Notes: generated by a model from the letters alone, not told the origin. A stretch of 14,111 nt of DNA from Brugia malayi (GCF_000002995.4 NW_025062413.1:1-14111), one strand, 5' to 3'; counted from the first letter of the stretch, positions 1 to 9,640 are shown. A program made the numbers and translations.

Positions 1-852
1 AAACAAATAATGTTCGAGGCGAAACGGCAGCTTTCGCCACAATCAACCAAACAAAGGGAGATAATACAATCAAATCAAAAAAAGGTTCCAGGAAAAATTT
101 CTATAAATGGGAAAAGGAAACCATGCGTATTTTGCAATAAGGACCACTGGAACAATGAATGTAACATCTATCCCACTCTCAAACTCCGGATGGAACGTTT
201 GAGAGAAATCACTGCATGTTTCAAATGTTTACGAAAAGGACATGCAACAAGTGATTGTAAAAAAGGGAAACCTTTGTGTTTCCATTGTAAAAGTCCACAC
301 AATACAGCACTGTGTCCCAACAACTACAAGGAACTCACGCAAGCAGTGGATTCCAACAAAGAAAGGTTGGGTTCAGTCACAATCGCTAACTCCATTACCG
401 AAAAAGGAAATCAATGGAAAAAGCGAACCTTACTGTTATGTAAGGAAATAAATGTAACCAATCCAAATCGCCCAAAAATCCAACAAAAGGCTTTAATTCT
501 ATTCGATATTGGTTCTCAATTATCGTTCATATCAAAGGATTTGGCTTATCGATTGAATCTACAAGAAACTAACGAAATGGAAATAAAAATTGCTTCATTT
601 GGTGATAAGACGCCAAAAACGTGTATCACTACTAAAACTGAAATCGGAGTAAAAATTGGAAATAAAGAAATAATCCGATTAGATGTAATAACAGTTAACC
701 ACTTGACGAATGAATTGCAAGTAGTTAATCTAAACAAAAAGGAATTGTTGATGATAGACAAACGAAATCAGTTTAGTAATTTCAAAAAACAAATGGAAAC
801 AACCGGACATACTCATAGGTGCGGATCACTTCTTCAAGTTTATCCAGTTTGA
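1..852 (+). pseudogene. Pao polyprotein segment 1: Gag C-terminal zinc knuckles and A17-type aspartic peptidase (partial, frameshifted)
   Basis: The frame is open from base 1; the ATG at 10 is only the first Met seen and is not a credible start. Numbering from that Met, three cysteine/histidine knuckles follow each other: C39-C42-H46-C51, C70-C73-H78-C83 and C90-C93-H97-C102. The middle one is the classical CX2CX4HX4C form, and the other two are CX2CX3HX4C. Such knuckles in Gag bind the element's RNA. The aspartic peptidase follows, and its active-site region reads LILFDIGSQLSFIS (D166-I167-G168). The family normally has D-T/S-G, so Ile at this place is unusual. Near 758-800 the homologous reading moves to the next frame, and the TGA at 850-852 ends an out-of-frame tail of about 18 to 30 residues. 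Confidence 0.9.
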
Positions 853-1468
853 CCAAGCAGAGAACTTAAAATCAGGATTTTCATTGATCCATACAAAGGT
901 TGGACCTATAATAGCTGGAAGTGGGTATATAAATGAAATACACGACAGTATTTCAGAAACCACATCAGTAAGTCCGATTTCTCAAGTCAATGCCGTCAAT
1001 ATTCCAGACTTAGATCACTTTTGGAAACTGGAATTAATGGGTATACAAGACAAAATAAACTCTGACAATGATGAAAAAGCATTGCAGCAATTTAAACAAA
1101 CTATCACTAGGGACAAGGGAAGATATCAAGTTTGTTGGCCTTGGAAAGATTCAAAGAACAAACTAAGCGATAATTTCGGACTTTGCCTTGGAAGATTAAA
1201 GTCGTTAATTAGGAGGCTTCAAATGAAACCTCAATTACTAAGTCGATACAATCAAACTATTGAAGAACAACTCAATTCCAATATAATTGAGAAAGTGTCA
1301 TCGGAAATGAATGAAGTTGGTATTATTCATTATCTGCCTCATCACGAAGTAATAACACCAAATAAAACCACGACAAATCTGAGGATAGTTTATGATGCAT
1401 CAGCTCATTGTAAAGGAATGAAAAGTTTAAATGATGTTTTATATCGGGGGACCAATAACACTCCCTGA
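790..1468 (+). pseudogene. Pao polyprotein segment 2: end of peptidase and N-terminal reverse transcriptase (frame 2)
   Basis: This is the continuation of the polyprotein in frame 2. The conserved peptidase end reads PDILIGADHFFKF from codon 803, before the first ATG of this frame at 884. A connecting region follows, then the start of the Pao reverse transcriptase: RLKSLIRRLQ, HYLPHHEVI and LRIVYDASA. The in-frame TGA at 1466-1468 is reached only because a five-G run at 1446-1450 appears to carry one extra base; the homologous reading carries on in frame 3 from that run. It is one part of a single broken gene, not a separate gene. Confidence 0.88.
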
Positions 1469-4436
1469 TTTGGTTGGAGTTTTGCTACGTTTCCGTACAA
1501 TGAAAAATGTAATAATAGCAGACGTAGAAAAGGCGTTCTTGCAAATAGAATTGCATCCAACAGATAGAAACTGCACTCGATTTCTTTGGTTGAAAGACAT
1601 TCGAAGTCCAGTTAACGAAGAAAACGTAAGTTGTTACCGTTTCCAACGAGTTCCATTTGGAATTGTATCATCTCCATTTTTATTGTCCGCTACACTCAAT
1701 TATCATTTGGAAACTTGTAAAAGCAAAATCGCACTCGAGTTAAGGAAAAATCTCTATGTCGATAACATTATAATACCAACCAAAGGAACCAACGAAGCTC
1801 TTTCCAATTATAAGGAAATTAAAATTATATTCAATGAAGCATCAATGAATGTACGGGAATTTCTCTCTAACGACCAAGAAGTCAATGAAAAACTTCCGGT
1901 ACAAGATCGAGCAGTGGTAAGTTCAATTAAAAAAATTCTAGGTCTCAATTGGTACCACAAACAAGATATCATTCAAGTAACGTTAAAACCATGGTTTGGT
2001 AAGAAATTAACTAAAAGAATTATATTGCAATTCGTAGCCTCACAATATGACCCACTAGGATTCATAGTTCCTATACTGATAAGATTCAAATTGTTTCTCC
2101 AAACTTTGTGGAAAAAGAACCTTTCATGGGATCAAACTATAAGTGAGGAAGATGAAACCACGTGGAAATTACTCACGAACGAATGGCCAAAGAAACTAAA
2201 GGATCTACCAAGATTCACAAAAAATTGTTCCAAGCAAGTACAATTTCATGTTTTTACTGACGCATCAACTGCTGCATACTCAGCAGCTTTATACATTCGA
2301 ACTCAAGAAAGAGAAGTATTCTTAGTGTTTGCTAAATCCCGAATTGCGCCAATTAAAGGAATGTCAATACCTCGATTAGAATTACTGGCAATACTCATCG
2401 GAGTGAGAATGGTACAATTCGTATTAAAACAAAAAGAGCTTGAGGACGTGATAACAATTTTATGGTCCGATTCTCAATGTGCGCTTCATTGGGTTCACAA
2501 TAGTTCCCGTTTACTACCAACGTTCATACAAAATAGGGTAGAAGAAATACGAAAGGCGAAAATCCATTTTAGATATATCCCAAGTGAACAAAACCCAGCT
2601 GATATAGCTACAAAAGGAATCTCTCCGAATAAACTAAAAGGATATGATCTTTGGTGGAAAGGACCAAAGTGGTTAACAGAAAACGAATCAAAATGGCCAC
2701 AGTGGAAATACAATTACAATGAGGATTACCAGGATGAAGAAATTGTGGCCCACATCACAGAACCAATTATCATAAACAAACATTTCGGAATCTTAGATGC
2801 TAGTCGTTTTAGCAAATGGTCAAGATTAATAAGAACAACTGGTTGGGTTCTGAAATTCATAAGATTAACAATGAAAAGGGAAATTCCTTGGCTAAAGATG
2901 GCAACGAAAGAAAAGAATATATTGACAACACAGGATTACGAGTTGTCAGAAATTGTGCTATTCAAACAAGCACAGTCAGAAGGAGTTACCAAAGATGAAA
3001 TAATCAAATGGAATTTGTTCTATGATAACGAACTATGGAGATACAAAAGCCGCGTAGTTAACTCTGAAATGAAAGAGAGTAACTTACACCCAATATATCT
3101 CCCGAGACACAACACCATAACTGAACTCTTTATTCAGCAACGACATGAACAACTGTATCATGCTGGAATTGCTCATACACTCTCAAATCTGAGATCGACG
3201 ATATGGATCCCAAAAGGTAGAACGGAAGTCAAACGAATCTTGAATAAGTGCATGAAGTGCAGACGCTGGACAACTAAACCATTCAAATTACCAACTATGG
3301 CTGATCTTCCAGCATCTCGGACCACAAGATCAAGACCCTTTGCGCGAGTAGGACTAGACTATTTAGGTCCTGTGAATATCAGGAGTGATAATGGGCTAAC
3401 AAAAAGATGGGTAGCACTATTCACATGTTTCACAACAAGAGCTGTACATCTAGAAGTAGTAGAAACTCTTTCAGCCGAAAGCTTTTTACATGTTTTCAGA
3501 AGATTTACAGCAAGACGAGGCTTTCCAGAATTAATCTTAAGCGACAACGCTGGTCAATTCCAGTTAATTTTTAAAATCATTGTGAAACAACAATTAAATG
3601 AATTCCTAGCGGAAAGGAAAATGATCTGGAAAAATATAATACCAAAGGCGCCTTGGAACGGAGGAGTATATGAGCGACTTATTGGGTTAACAAAAAGGGC
3701 AATGAAAAGAGCCATCGGCAGAAAGTTATTATGGGAACGGGAATTGATTACGCTAGTAGCGGAAGTGGAAAGTATTTTGAATACTCGACCACTAACTTAC
3801 GTAAATTTTGATGATTGTATCATATTGCGTCCAATTGACTTTATACTACCGAATGCGCATCTAATCATGCCTGCTAAAAACAAGAATGAAATGGATGATT
3901 TTATCCCTCATAAATTGGATTCGAGAGAAAAACTCATTCAATACTGGTCAAATACACTAAAGGCCCTCGATGCCTTCTGGGAAATATGGAAAGAGGAATA
4001 TTTAAATACTCTTAAAGAAAGAGCACAAAGGGAACACTCTTCTCCGAGAGATGTAGTAAAAAGAACTCCCCACGAGGGAGAGATTGTGTTACTAAATGAA
4101 CCAGAAATTCCCCGTGGCATGTGGAAACTAGCCAGAATAAGAGAAATCAAAACAGGAAAGGATGGAGAAGTGAGAAGTGTCTCGATAGAATTACCGAAAG
4201 GAAAAATACTCAACAGACCGGTGAATATGTTATACCCACTGGAAGTCAAAGGTGAGGAAATTGACCCTCAACCAACAATGTTTAACAAATCAGTGCAAAA
4301 TGTCAATGAACAAGAACCAATTGCCCTACGAACTAGAAGCGCTATAAGGCGAAGCAATCAACCAAAGCTGTCCAACGAACTAAAGCATTTAGCTCCTTCG
4401 GTCGGGAGTGTCGCGGATTTTAATATCGCGATCTAA
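1446..4436 (+). CDS. Pao polyprotein segment 3: reverse transcriptase, RNase H, integrase, DUF5641-like domain
   Basis: The open frame continues to TAA at 4434-4436. Numbers below count from the ATG at 1431, which overlaps segment 2 and is probably not a real start. The reverse transcriptase palm has motif [11 protein letters not shown] with D31, motif B FGIVSSPF, and motif C YVDN at 109-112; most reverse transcriptases have YVDD there. RNase H carries its four acidic residues: D277 (TDAS), E317 (RLELLA), D347 (SDSQ) and D391 (NPADIATKG). The integrase has a zinc-binding H572/H577 with C607/C610 and a catalytic triad D643 (DYLGP), D705 (SDNAGQF) and E748 (GGVYE), with 42 residues between the second Asp and the Glu. 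From about 865 to 940 comes the DUF5641-like tail typical of Pao elements ([20 protein letters not shown]). The frame ends 28 bases inside the predicted 3' LTR. Confidence 0.93.
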   Translation, partial: GGPITLPDLVGVLLRFRTMKNVIIADVEKAFLQIELHPTDRNCTRFLWLKDIRSPVNEENVSCYRFQRVPFGIVSSPFLLSATLNYHLETCKSKIALELRKNLYVDNIIIPTKGTNEALSNYKEIKIIFNEASMNVREFLSNDQEVNEKLPVQDRAVVSSIKKILGLNWYHKQDIIQVTLKPWFGKKLTKRIILQFVASQYDPLGFIVPILIRFKLFLQTLWKKNLSWDQTISEEDETTWKLLTNEWPKKLKDLPRFTKNCSKQVQFHVFTDASTAAYSAALYIRTQEREVFLVFAKSRIAPIKGMSIPRLELLAILIGVRMVQFVLKQKELEDVITILWSDSQCALHWVHNSSRLLPTFIQNRVEEIRKAKIHFRYIPSEQNPADIATKGISPNKLKGYDLWWKGPKWLTENESKWPQWKYNYNEDYQDEEIVAHITEPIIINKHFGILDASRFSKWSRLIRTTGWVLKFIRLTMKREIPWLKMATKEKNILTTQDYELSEIVLFKQAQSEGVTKDEIIKWNLFYDNELWRYKSRVVNSEMKESNLHPIYLPRHNTITELFIQQRHEQLYHAGIAHTLSNLRSTIWIPKGRTEVKRILNKCMKCRRWTTKPFKLPTMADLPASRTTRSRPFARVGLDYLGPVNIRSDNGLTKRWVALFTCFTTRAVHLEVVETLSAESFLHVFRRFTARRGFPELILSDNAGQFQLIFKIIVKQQLNEFLAERKMIWKNIIPKAPWNGGVYERLIGLTKRAMKRAIGRKLLWERELITLVAEVESILNTRPLTYVNFDDCIILRPIDFILPNAHLIMPAKNKNEMDDFIPHKLDSREKLIQYWSNTLKALDAFWEIWKEEYLNTLKERAQREHSSPRDVVKRTPHEGEIVLLNEPEIPRGMWKLARIREIKTGKDGEVRSVSIELPKGKILNRPVNMLYPLEVKGEEIDPQPTMFNKSVQNVNEQEPIALRTRSAIRRSNQPKLSNELKHLAPSVGSVADFNIAI

Positions 4437-4905
4437 AAATATGAGTTGCAAATTGTAGTAAAGATATCTACGTAATTTCCGCAAATAATGCTTATACTTC
4501 GGACTCTTTGTTTCCAAATTTATGCTTCTACATATTGAAACAATTTACATCGTTCTTTGTTAGCAATCCTTACAATCATGAGGATATCTACATTGTTCTT
4601 TGTTAGCTATCATAATCATGCGGTTATCTAATAAGCTCTTTATTAGCAACTGGTGCCCATGCAAGCACCTCCTCTCCTTTGTTTGGATCATTGTCTAACA
4701 TCAATGTAGATTTATAACCATACTATTGTCAATTAGATCTGTTTTTTAAATCATCCAATCCTCCGAATCAGTTTTATTCAATTGTTGCCCAAATATTTAG
4801 CTGGCATCCAACACATCTCCCTGACATCAAACTTCTCCCCCGAATAACAATTTAACCAAATCATAAAGGTTTGTTTCCAAAAACATTTTTTTTGCTTCCA
4901 CTACA
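4409..4905 (+). repeat. Probable 3' LTR of the BEL/Pao element
   Basis: A short purine stretch (CGGGAG, 4403-4408) is followed by TGTCGCGG at 4409. The segment ends CCACTACA at 4905. The ends TGTCG and CTACA are near-perfect short inverted repeats, as expected for LTR termini, and 497 bp is a normal length. Homology to the downstream minisatellite starts at exactly the next base (GTAGG, 4906-4910), which independently supports the right edge. The polyprotein stop lies 28 bp inside. No second LTR copy is in the window for comparison, so the left edge in particular is inferred. Confidence 0.6.
4548..4646 (+). repeat. Imperfect tandem repeat within the LTR (about 40-43 bp units)
   Basis: Units at 4548-4590 and 4591-4630 both follow the pattern CAT(C/T)GTTCTTTGTTAGC, an AATCATG block, then GGATATCTA or GGTTATCTA. 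A shorter third copy starts at 4631 with CTCTTTATTAGCAA. The segment 4628-4646 also forms a hairpin (CTAATAA, 5-nt loop, TTATTAG). Repeats of this kind inside LTRs may act in transcription or 3' end formation; no role can be shown here. Confidence 0.6.
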
Positions 4906-5669
4906 GTAGGATGGGTGGGTTATGTGACTTGGATGACTGTAGGATGGGTGGGTTATGTGACTTGGATGACTGTAAGATGGGTGGGTTATGTGACTTGGAT
5001 GACTGTAGGATGGGTGGGTTATGTGACTTGGATGACTGTAGGATGGGTGGGTTATGTGACTTGGATGACTGTAAGATGTGTGGGTTATGTGACTTGGATG
5101 ACTGTAGGATGGGTGGGTTATGTGACTTGGATGACTGTAAGATGGGTGGGTTATGTGACTTGGATGACTGTAGGATGGGTGGGTTATGTGACTTGGATGA
5201 CTGTAGGATGGGTGGGTTATGTGACTTGGATGACTGTAGGATGGGTGGGTTATGTGACTTGGATGACTGTAGGATGGGTGGGTTATGTGACTTGGATGAC
5301 TGTAGGATGGGTGGGTTATGTGACTTGGATGACTGTAAGATGGGTGGGTTATGTGACTTGGATGACTGTAGGATGGGTGGGTTATGTGACTTGGATGACT
5401 GTAGGATGGGTGGGTTATGTGACTTGGATGACTGTAAGATGTGTGGGTTATGTGACTTGGATGACTGTAGGATGGGTGGGTTATGTGACTTGGATGACTG
5501 TAAGATGGGTGGGTTATGTGACTTGGATGACTGTAAGATGGGTGGGTTATGTGACTTGGATGACTGTAAGATGGGTGGGTTATGTGACTTGGATGACTGT
5601 AAGATGGGTGGGTTATGTGACTTGGATGACTGTAAGATGGGTGGGTTATGTGACTTGGATGACTGTAAG
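4906..5669. repeat. 33-bp minisatellite, 23 full copies
   Basis: The unit begins ATGGGTGGGTTATGTG and ends TGGATGACTGTAG or TGGATGACTGTAAG, 33 bp in all. Full units run from 4911 to 5669, and a leading GTAGG at 4906-4910 is the tail of one more unit. Across the 23 copies I see only two variable positions: G or A in GTA(G/A)GATG, and G or T in GATG(G/T)GTGGG (the T variant occurs in units 6 and 17). Because 33 is divisible by three, frames without a stop stay open along the array: two on the plus strand and one on the minus strand. These open frames are a by-product of unit length, so I do not call a gene. The low divergence points to recent expansion or strong homogenisation. Confidence 0.98.
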
Positions 5670-5723
5670 ATATTAAATAGTGGTTTTATCATAATTATAA
5701 GACTTTGTGTCACCTTCTTTTTA
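5670..5723 (-). other. Candidate seventh exon (start of TM6) of the serpentine receptor, running into the minisatellite
   Basis: On the minus strand a good acceptor (TGTTTTCAG, AG at 5725-5724) is followed by an open frame reading KKVTQSLIIMIKPLFNI. In SRT-type receptors TM6 opens with a basic stretch, then Q and a hydrophobic run, and the QSLII here fits this. The open frame then enters the 33-bp array, where it reads 11-residue repeats (ILQSSKSHNPP), and stops at the array/LTR junction. This exon needs a phase-2 donor upstream, while the best exon 6 donor (5979) leaves phase 0. Either exon 6 ends later (for example at 5912, before GTAAAT) or the gene has a frameshift. No convincing donor is seen before the array. 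Confidence 0.35.
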
Positions 5724-5979
5724 CTGAAAACATAGATATTAAATTAACAACAGTGGTACTTGGAGTACGCTTAATTAGTTATTTGAAATCCTTCTGATCA
5801 TTACAAACTGAAACTTTAAACTTTAAACTGATCAAATTGTTACAAAAACCTGAAATTGTTTTCAAATTAGCTAAGCTGCCATGTACTCTATTTGAATTAA
5901 TGAAAATTTACATTAAACTTATATTACCCAATAACTTTGCATCCTTAATTAAATTTAAGGTTTGAAATAAATAACATAC

Positions 5980-7906
5980 AGATAGTTTGGGTTCTGTTCT
6001 AATTGATCTGTTAGAAACTGAATGTAATCGTTGATGCAGAATTATTGCCATGAATACATACTGTCCAAAAATGATAACAACAACGCAAACGTTATTGAAC
6101 ATATGAGGCAAACTGAGCGTCTGATAATGTAATCAAAAAAGTGATAAGAAATTATCATATCATAAACTTTACAAATTATGTTAAGTTCATAAATATTATA
6201 ATAATAACAATATAGGATTAATTCAATAGGGAAGATAAGAGTTTCCGTTAGTTTTAATTTCAGAATCTATTTTCTTTCCAAAATGCAAAAAATTTAGTTT
6301 TAATAAAGAAAAAAGAAAAAAATGAAATTTGAAATTAAAAATACCAATGTTTTATTTGAATTTGATTTATTAAGCCAGATGCCAAGATAACTATGATAAA
6401 ATCCAGCTGGACAAATTGCATACATAATAAGAGCATATAAGAATGCCATAAAAATCCAAAGCCATAATCTTGATTTTGTGAAACATTCCTGAATATGTAT
6501 TAGCATCAATTTTTTTTTTTCTTTTTGAATTCATTTTAATGATTTCAATTTAAATTTCAAAAAGTGTTATTAGTTGAACTTATCATAAGGATAATGATCG
6601 AATGTTTACCACTGTTCTTCCGAAATATAAATTACAGCATCGATTAAAATTAAGAAGAATGCATAATGAACAATGAGCAAACCAACATGCTGAAAAAAGT
6701 ATTTGTAAAATTTGCTGTAAGTGAAAAAATTTTAACAAATATTATAAAATTTAATTTTATCATTTATTAAGTTAAAACTAAGTTTCAATTTAATACATAT
6801 AAGCATAAAAATGTTGCTATCTGGAAAAAGTAATCTATCCATGTGCTTAAAGTTTAATTTTAAATTTTTTGAAAAGAAAAAAAAAAAAATTAAATATATT
6901 TTTGATTACTAACTTAAGGAAATAAAATTAGAAAATGCGGAAAAAATTGGTGCTGTGCAATATGAAATTCCTATGATAGAATAAAATCCAACAATTGTTA
7001 AATCATTATTTGTAGTTATTATATCAACGATACCAATTACAATCATTAATTTGAAACATGAATGACATCGTTGATCACGATGTAAAAATGTCACAAAACA
7101 TGGCAAATAAGCAATCTAAAATTAGCCATTTAATTTTTTATTTAAATTTTTACTTATTTTTTTTTTAATTTACAAATTTTTATTTACACAATAAAAATTT
7201 TCGTTTTTTAGTTTGTATAACTATTAATGGTGACATTAGTTAAATTTTATTCTTATTACACAAAATACTTTAAATGATACGATAGTTCAGTTACAGAATG
7301 TTTATCATCTGTAATCTATTGATAAGGTAATCATAGATTGTTAAATCAATCTTAAAATTTTCTAAATTGTCATTCGATCGATGAGAATTCTCGCTAAAAG
7401 CTAAATATTTAGAGTAGTTTAGCTAATTATCATTACGCTATGCTTTACATTGAAATGTTATACTTATTAAATTATTTGATAAAATGTTGAATTTAAAATT
7501 TGAATTAAAAAAAAAAAAGACAAACCTGGAATATAAGACTGAATGTGAGATATGTGACACCGATCGTTACATTCGGATTGTCCACTGTTCTATTGATCTT
7601 ATCACAAACTGTTTGATTGATTACGATTAAAGTTTCGTTTAAGCTAAAATTCTATTTTGATAATGTCGCAAAAAACAAAAAATTAGCTATAAGAAATATC
7701 AATAATCATCTATTTGATAAAATGATAAGAATTTTTTTTTTTTTTTGATTAAAATATTTGAACTTTTTTTCAAAAACAGTAAAATTTTCGTTTACATAAT
7801 CAATTATTTAATCTAAATACCAATTTGCATCATCTAAAATTTAAATTCATCTTTTAATTTGAACTGTTCCAAAAATATAACAGTAAACTTACCTGTTCAA
7901 AATCAT
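5980..7906 (-). CDS. SRT-class-like nematode serpentine receptor (7TM GPCR), six exons recovered, 3' end missing
   Basis: Exons on the minus strand, 5' to 3': 7906-7893, 7643-7526, 7115-6914, 6689-6610, 6488-6345 and 6120-5980. The first ends AG|GTAAGT. All splice phases agree (2, 0, 1, 0, 0), giving 233 codons without a stop. The N-terminus, starting MILNSLNET, has four N-glycosylation sequons (N7, N14, N22, N29) and should be extracellular. TM1 is about 32-55 (AYLPCFVTFL); a loop HSCFKLM leads into TM2 at about 66-92; GISYCTAPI (93-101) precedes TM3 at 103-126. TM3 ends LLNFNRCC, the NR-containing signature of SRT-like receptors. TM4 is 147-165 (WLWIFMAFLYALI), a loop FNN is at 194-196, and TM5 is 197-214. 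Such receptors are expected in chemosensory neuron membranes, coupled to G proteins. Family members are usually about 330 residues, so TM6, TM7 and the tail are missing here. Exon 3's donor (A|GTTAGT) is weak but gives the correct frame. Class assignment rests on recalled family patterns, without a search. Confidence 0.75.
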
Positions 7907-7926
7907 TTTATTTCAAAGCTTTCTCT
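7907..7926 (-). promoter_or_regulatory. Possible trans-splice acceptor and very short 5' UTR of the receptor gene
   Basis: On the minus strand TGTAAAACAG (AG at 7926-7925) lies 18 bases before the proposed start codon at 7906. Many nematode mRNAs receive a spliced leader at such an AG shortly upstream of the ATG. The pyrimidine tract is poor, so this is only suggestive. Confidence 0.25.
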
Positions 7927-7932
7927 GTTTTA

Positions 7933-7950
7933 CATCATCATCATCATCAT
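7933..7950. repeat. (CAT)6 microsatellite
   Basis: Six perfect CAT units are followed by a T run, just upstream of the receptor gene's start on the minus strand. Confidence 0.95.
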
Positions 7951-9540
7951 TTTTTTTTTAAATTTGATCAACTTTGGATCATTGATAGCAGCGACTATTG
8001 ATAATGTACTCTGAATAATTAAGCTAATTATTCATATCGAAATTTTAATTTCATTACTTTAATTACTTTAAATTACTTTAATAATTTTTTGTACACAAAT
8101 CAGTGAGTTACTGCAAAAGAATGCTGAAAAAAAGAGAAAAAAAATGTCGACTAGATAAACAAAATAAACAAGTTGATTTAATGATATATGAGAATGAAAG
8201 GTATTTATTAAAAATTAATGATGTAAAATTGTTGACTAAAATTTTAAGACAGAAATTTTACTTGTTCCACTTTGCAGTACAACAAAAACAAATACTTTGT
8301 TCACAAGAGAGCTGCTAATTAGTTATTCAATTTAGTAGCTATGACATTTGCGCAGCATCAACTGACAAAATTAAATACAATTACTCACTTTTTTTTTTTT
8401 TTGAAAGTTAAATAGAAACGAAATAACGATGTGCTAATGATAAGTTTTTTATTCTTTTCTAAAAAAGAAAAAATTATCGATTGTTTTTAGAATAAATTTG
8501 TTGAGTTATTATATAGTTAAAAAGATGATTTATACTTATAAATCATTATAAATTTCTAATTTGATCGTTATGAATAATTAAGATTAGAAAATAGGATGGA
8601 TTTAACTGAAATTAAAAGAACTGAAATAGAAAATAGAAAAGAATAATTTTATCGTTAAATTCTTAGAAAATATTTCTTTTACACAATGTACTTTTCAAAT
8701 TTCAATAAAATAAAAAATAAAAACCAAAAACCATAATAATTATTACTTCTTTCATTGAATATTTTCAAATTAATTCAAATTTCAAAGTGGTAAATTTAAG
8801 CAAATGAGGTAATGGAAGAAATTCAGAGCTATTTCAGAAACAATTCAGTAAAACAGGAAATTACTAATTGATAAAACCGTAAAGGAATGATTTAGAAGTT
8901 TAAATGAAAAATTTAAAAGAAAAAATGCGATAGAGATTAGATCATAAAGATATTTCCAGAAGAGAAATGAATGATTCGGCTTATGCTTTCTTCTCAGCAA
9001 ATTATCTCTTATTATAATATAAATTTTGCATTGAACTTGGCTATTTTATTTAAAAAAAAATGAATTGAAAAATTAGAAAAAAGAATTTATTGTTATCAGG
9101 TTGAACGACTTTTTGCTGTGAAAATCCGGAAAATTTTATAAAAATTCGGAAAATTTTATATGCTTAATTTTTAAATTCTTTTTTAATTTTTATGCAAAAA
9201 TAAAATTAATATCACTAAATTAGCTAATCTATTCTAAAAGAGAAAATGCTAAATTTTTGAAAAATTTTATATCGTTAGAAATTTTAGTTTTAATTTCTCA
9301 ATCAGTCATTTTTCCAATTCATATGCTCAGCTAAAATTTGAAATTTATCAAAAATTGATTAAATTTTTGCAAAATTTTTGGCTTTGACTAATTGACGTTT
9401 TTGTGTTAGATTATCAATTTAACGTAAAGACGTAATGACGTATGCGTGATATTCTAATTTCACTTCAACGTCTTTCTATGACGGAAATACTAGAAATGTT
9501 TGTGAAATTATACAAATGTAAAGTAATAAGAGAATTAATT
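7951..9540. other. AT-rich intergenic DNA without a supported gene
   Basis: The stretch holds many A/T homopolymers, a short repeat of ATTACTTTAA at about 8052-8090 and a 20-bp tandem pair at 9121-9160. One plus-strand open frame (ATG at 8121, preceded by AAATCAG and ending in AG|GTATTT near 8200) could be a small first exon, MLKKREKKCRLDKQNK..., but it is lysine-rich low-complexity sequence with no visible partner exon. I do not call it. Confidence 0.6.
9121..9160. repeat. Two tandem copies of a 20-bp unit
   Basis: 9121-9140 and 9141-9160 differ at one base only (AAAATCCGG against AAAATTCGG, both followed by AAAATTTTATA). The unit contains a short inverted repeat (AAAATTTT). Confidence 0.9.
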
Positions 9541-9559
9541 AAAAAAAAAAAAAAAAAAA
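9541..9559. repeat. Poly-A run, 19 nt
   Basis: This is an uninterrupted A tract. Similar tracts lie at 9835-9855 and 12726-12745. No target duplication or retroposed gene is visible beside it, so it is not called a retroposon tail. Confidence 0.9.
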
Positions 9560-9640
9560 GTGGAAATGAAGCAGTCGTCAAATGAATTAGAAATTCTAAA
9601 GCTAAACAATTTCATATTCAAAAACAATTTTGTCATATGT

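Larger units (their letters stand above)
1..4905 (+). mobile_element. BEL/Pao-type LTR retrotransposon, 5'-truncated by the window edge
   Basis: The domain order is Gag zinc knuckles, A17-type aspartic peptidase, reverse transcriptase, RNase H, HHCC/DDE integrase and a DUF5641-like C-terminus. That order and the accompanying sequence motifs identify a BEL/Pao element rather than Gypsy or Copia. The reading frame is already open at base 1, so the start of Gag, the primer-binding site and the 5' LTR lie outside the window. The polyprotein is split over three frames by two +1 shifts. The 3' boundary is placed at 4905, where a TGT...ACA-bounded LTR ends and a 33-bp tandem array begins. The long intact 3' frame suggests a fairly young copy. 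An autonomous active copy is unlikely as the sequence stands. Confidence 0.93.

Noticed and set aside
546..4249. Minus-strand and alternate-frame open stretches within the Pao coding region
   Set aside because: They are shadows of the polyprotein frames, which carry the recognisable domains.
1..4905. Endogenous retrovirus with an envelope gene
   Set aside because: Nothing envelope-like lies between the integrase/DUF5641-like end and the LTR; the frame runs straight into the LTR.
4906..5669. CRISPR-like array
   Set aside because: The units are contiguous with no unique spacers, and the context is a eukaryotic genome.
4911..5735. Long open frames across the minisatellite on both strands (Cys-rich MGGLCDLDDC repeats on the plus strand)
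   Set aside because: A 33-bp unit keeps any stop-free frame open indefinitely, several frames are open at once, and no start context, introns or conserved domain supports translation on the plus strand.
8103..8318. Small plus-strand gene starting near 8121
   Set aside because: It is lysine/asparagine-rich low-complexity sequence in an A-rich stretch, with no partner exon. The AG|GTATTT site near 8200 alone is not enough.
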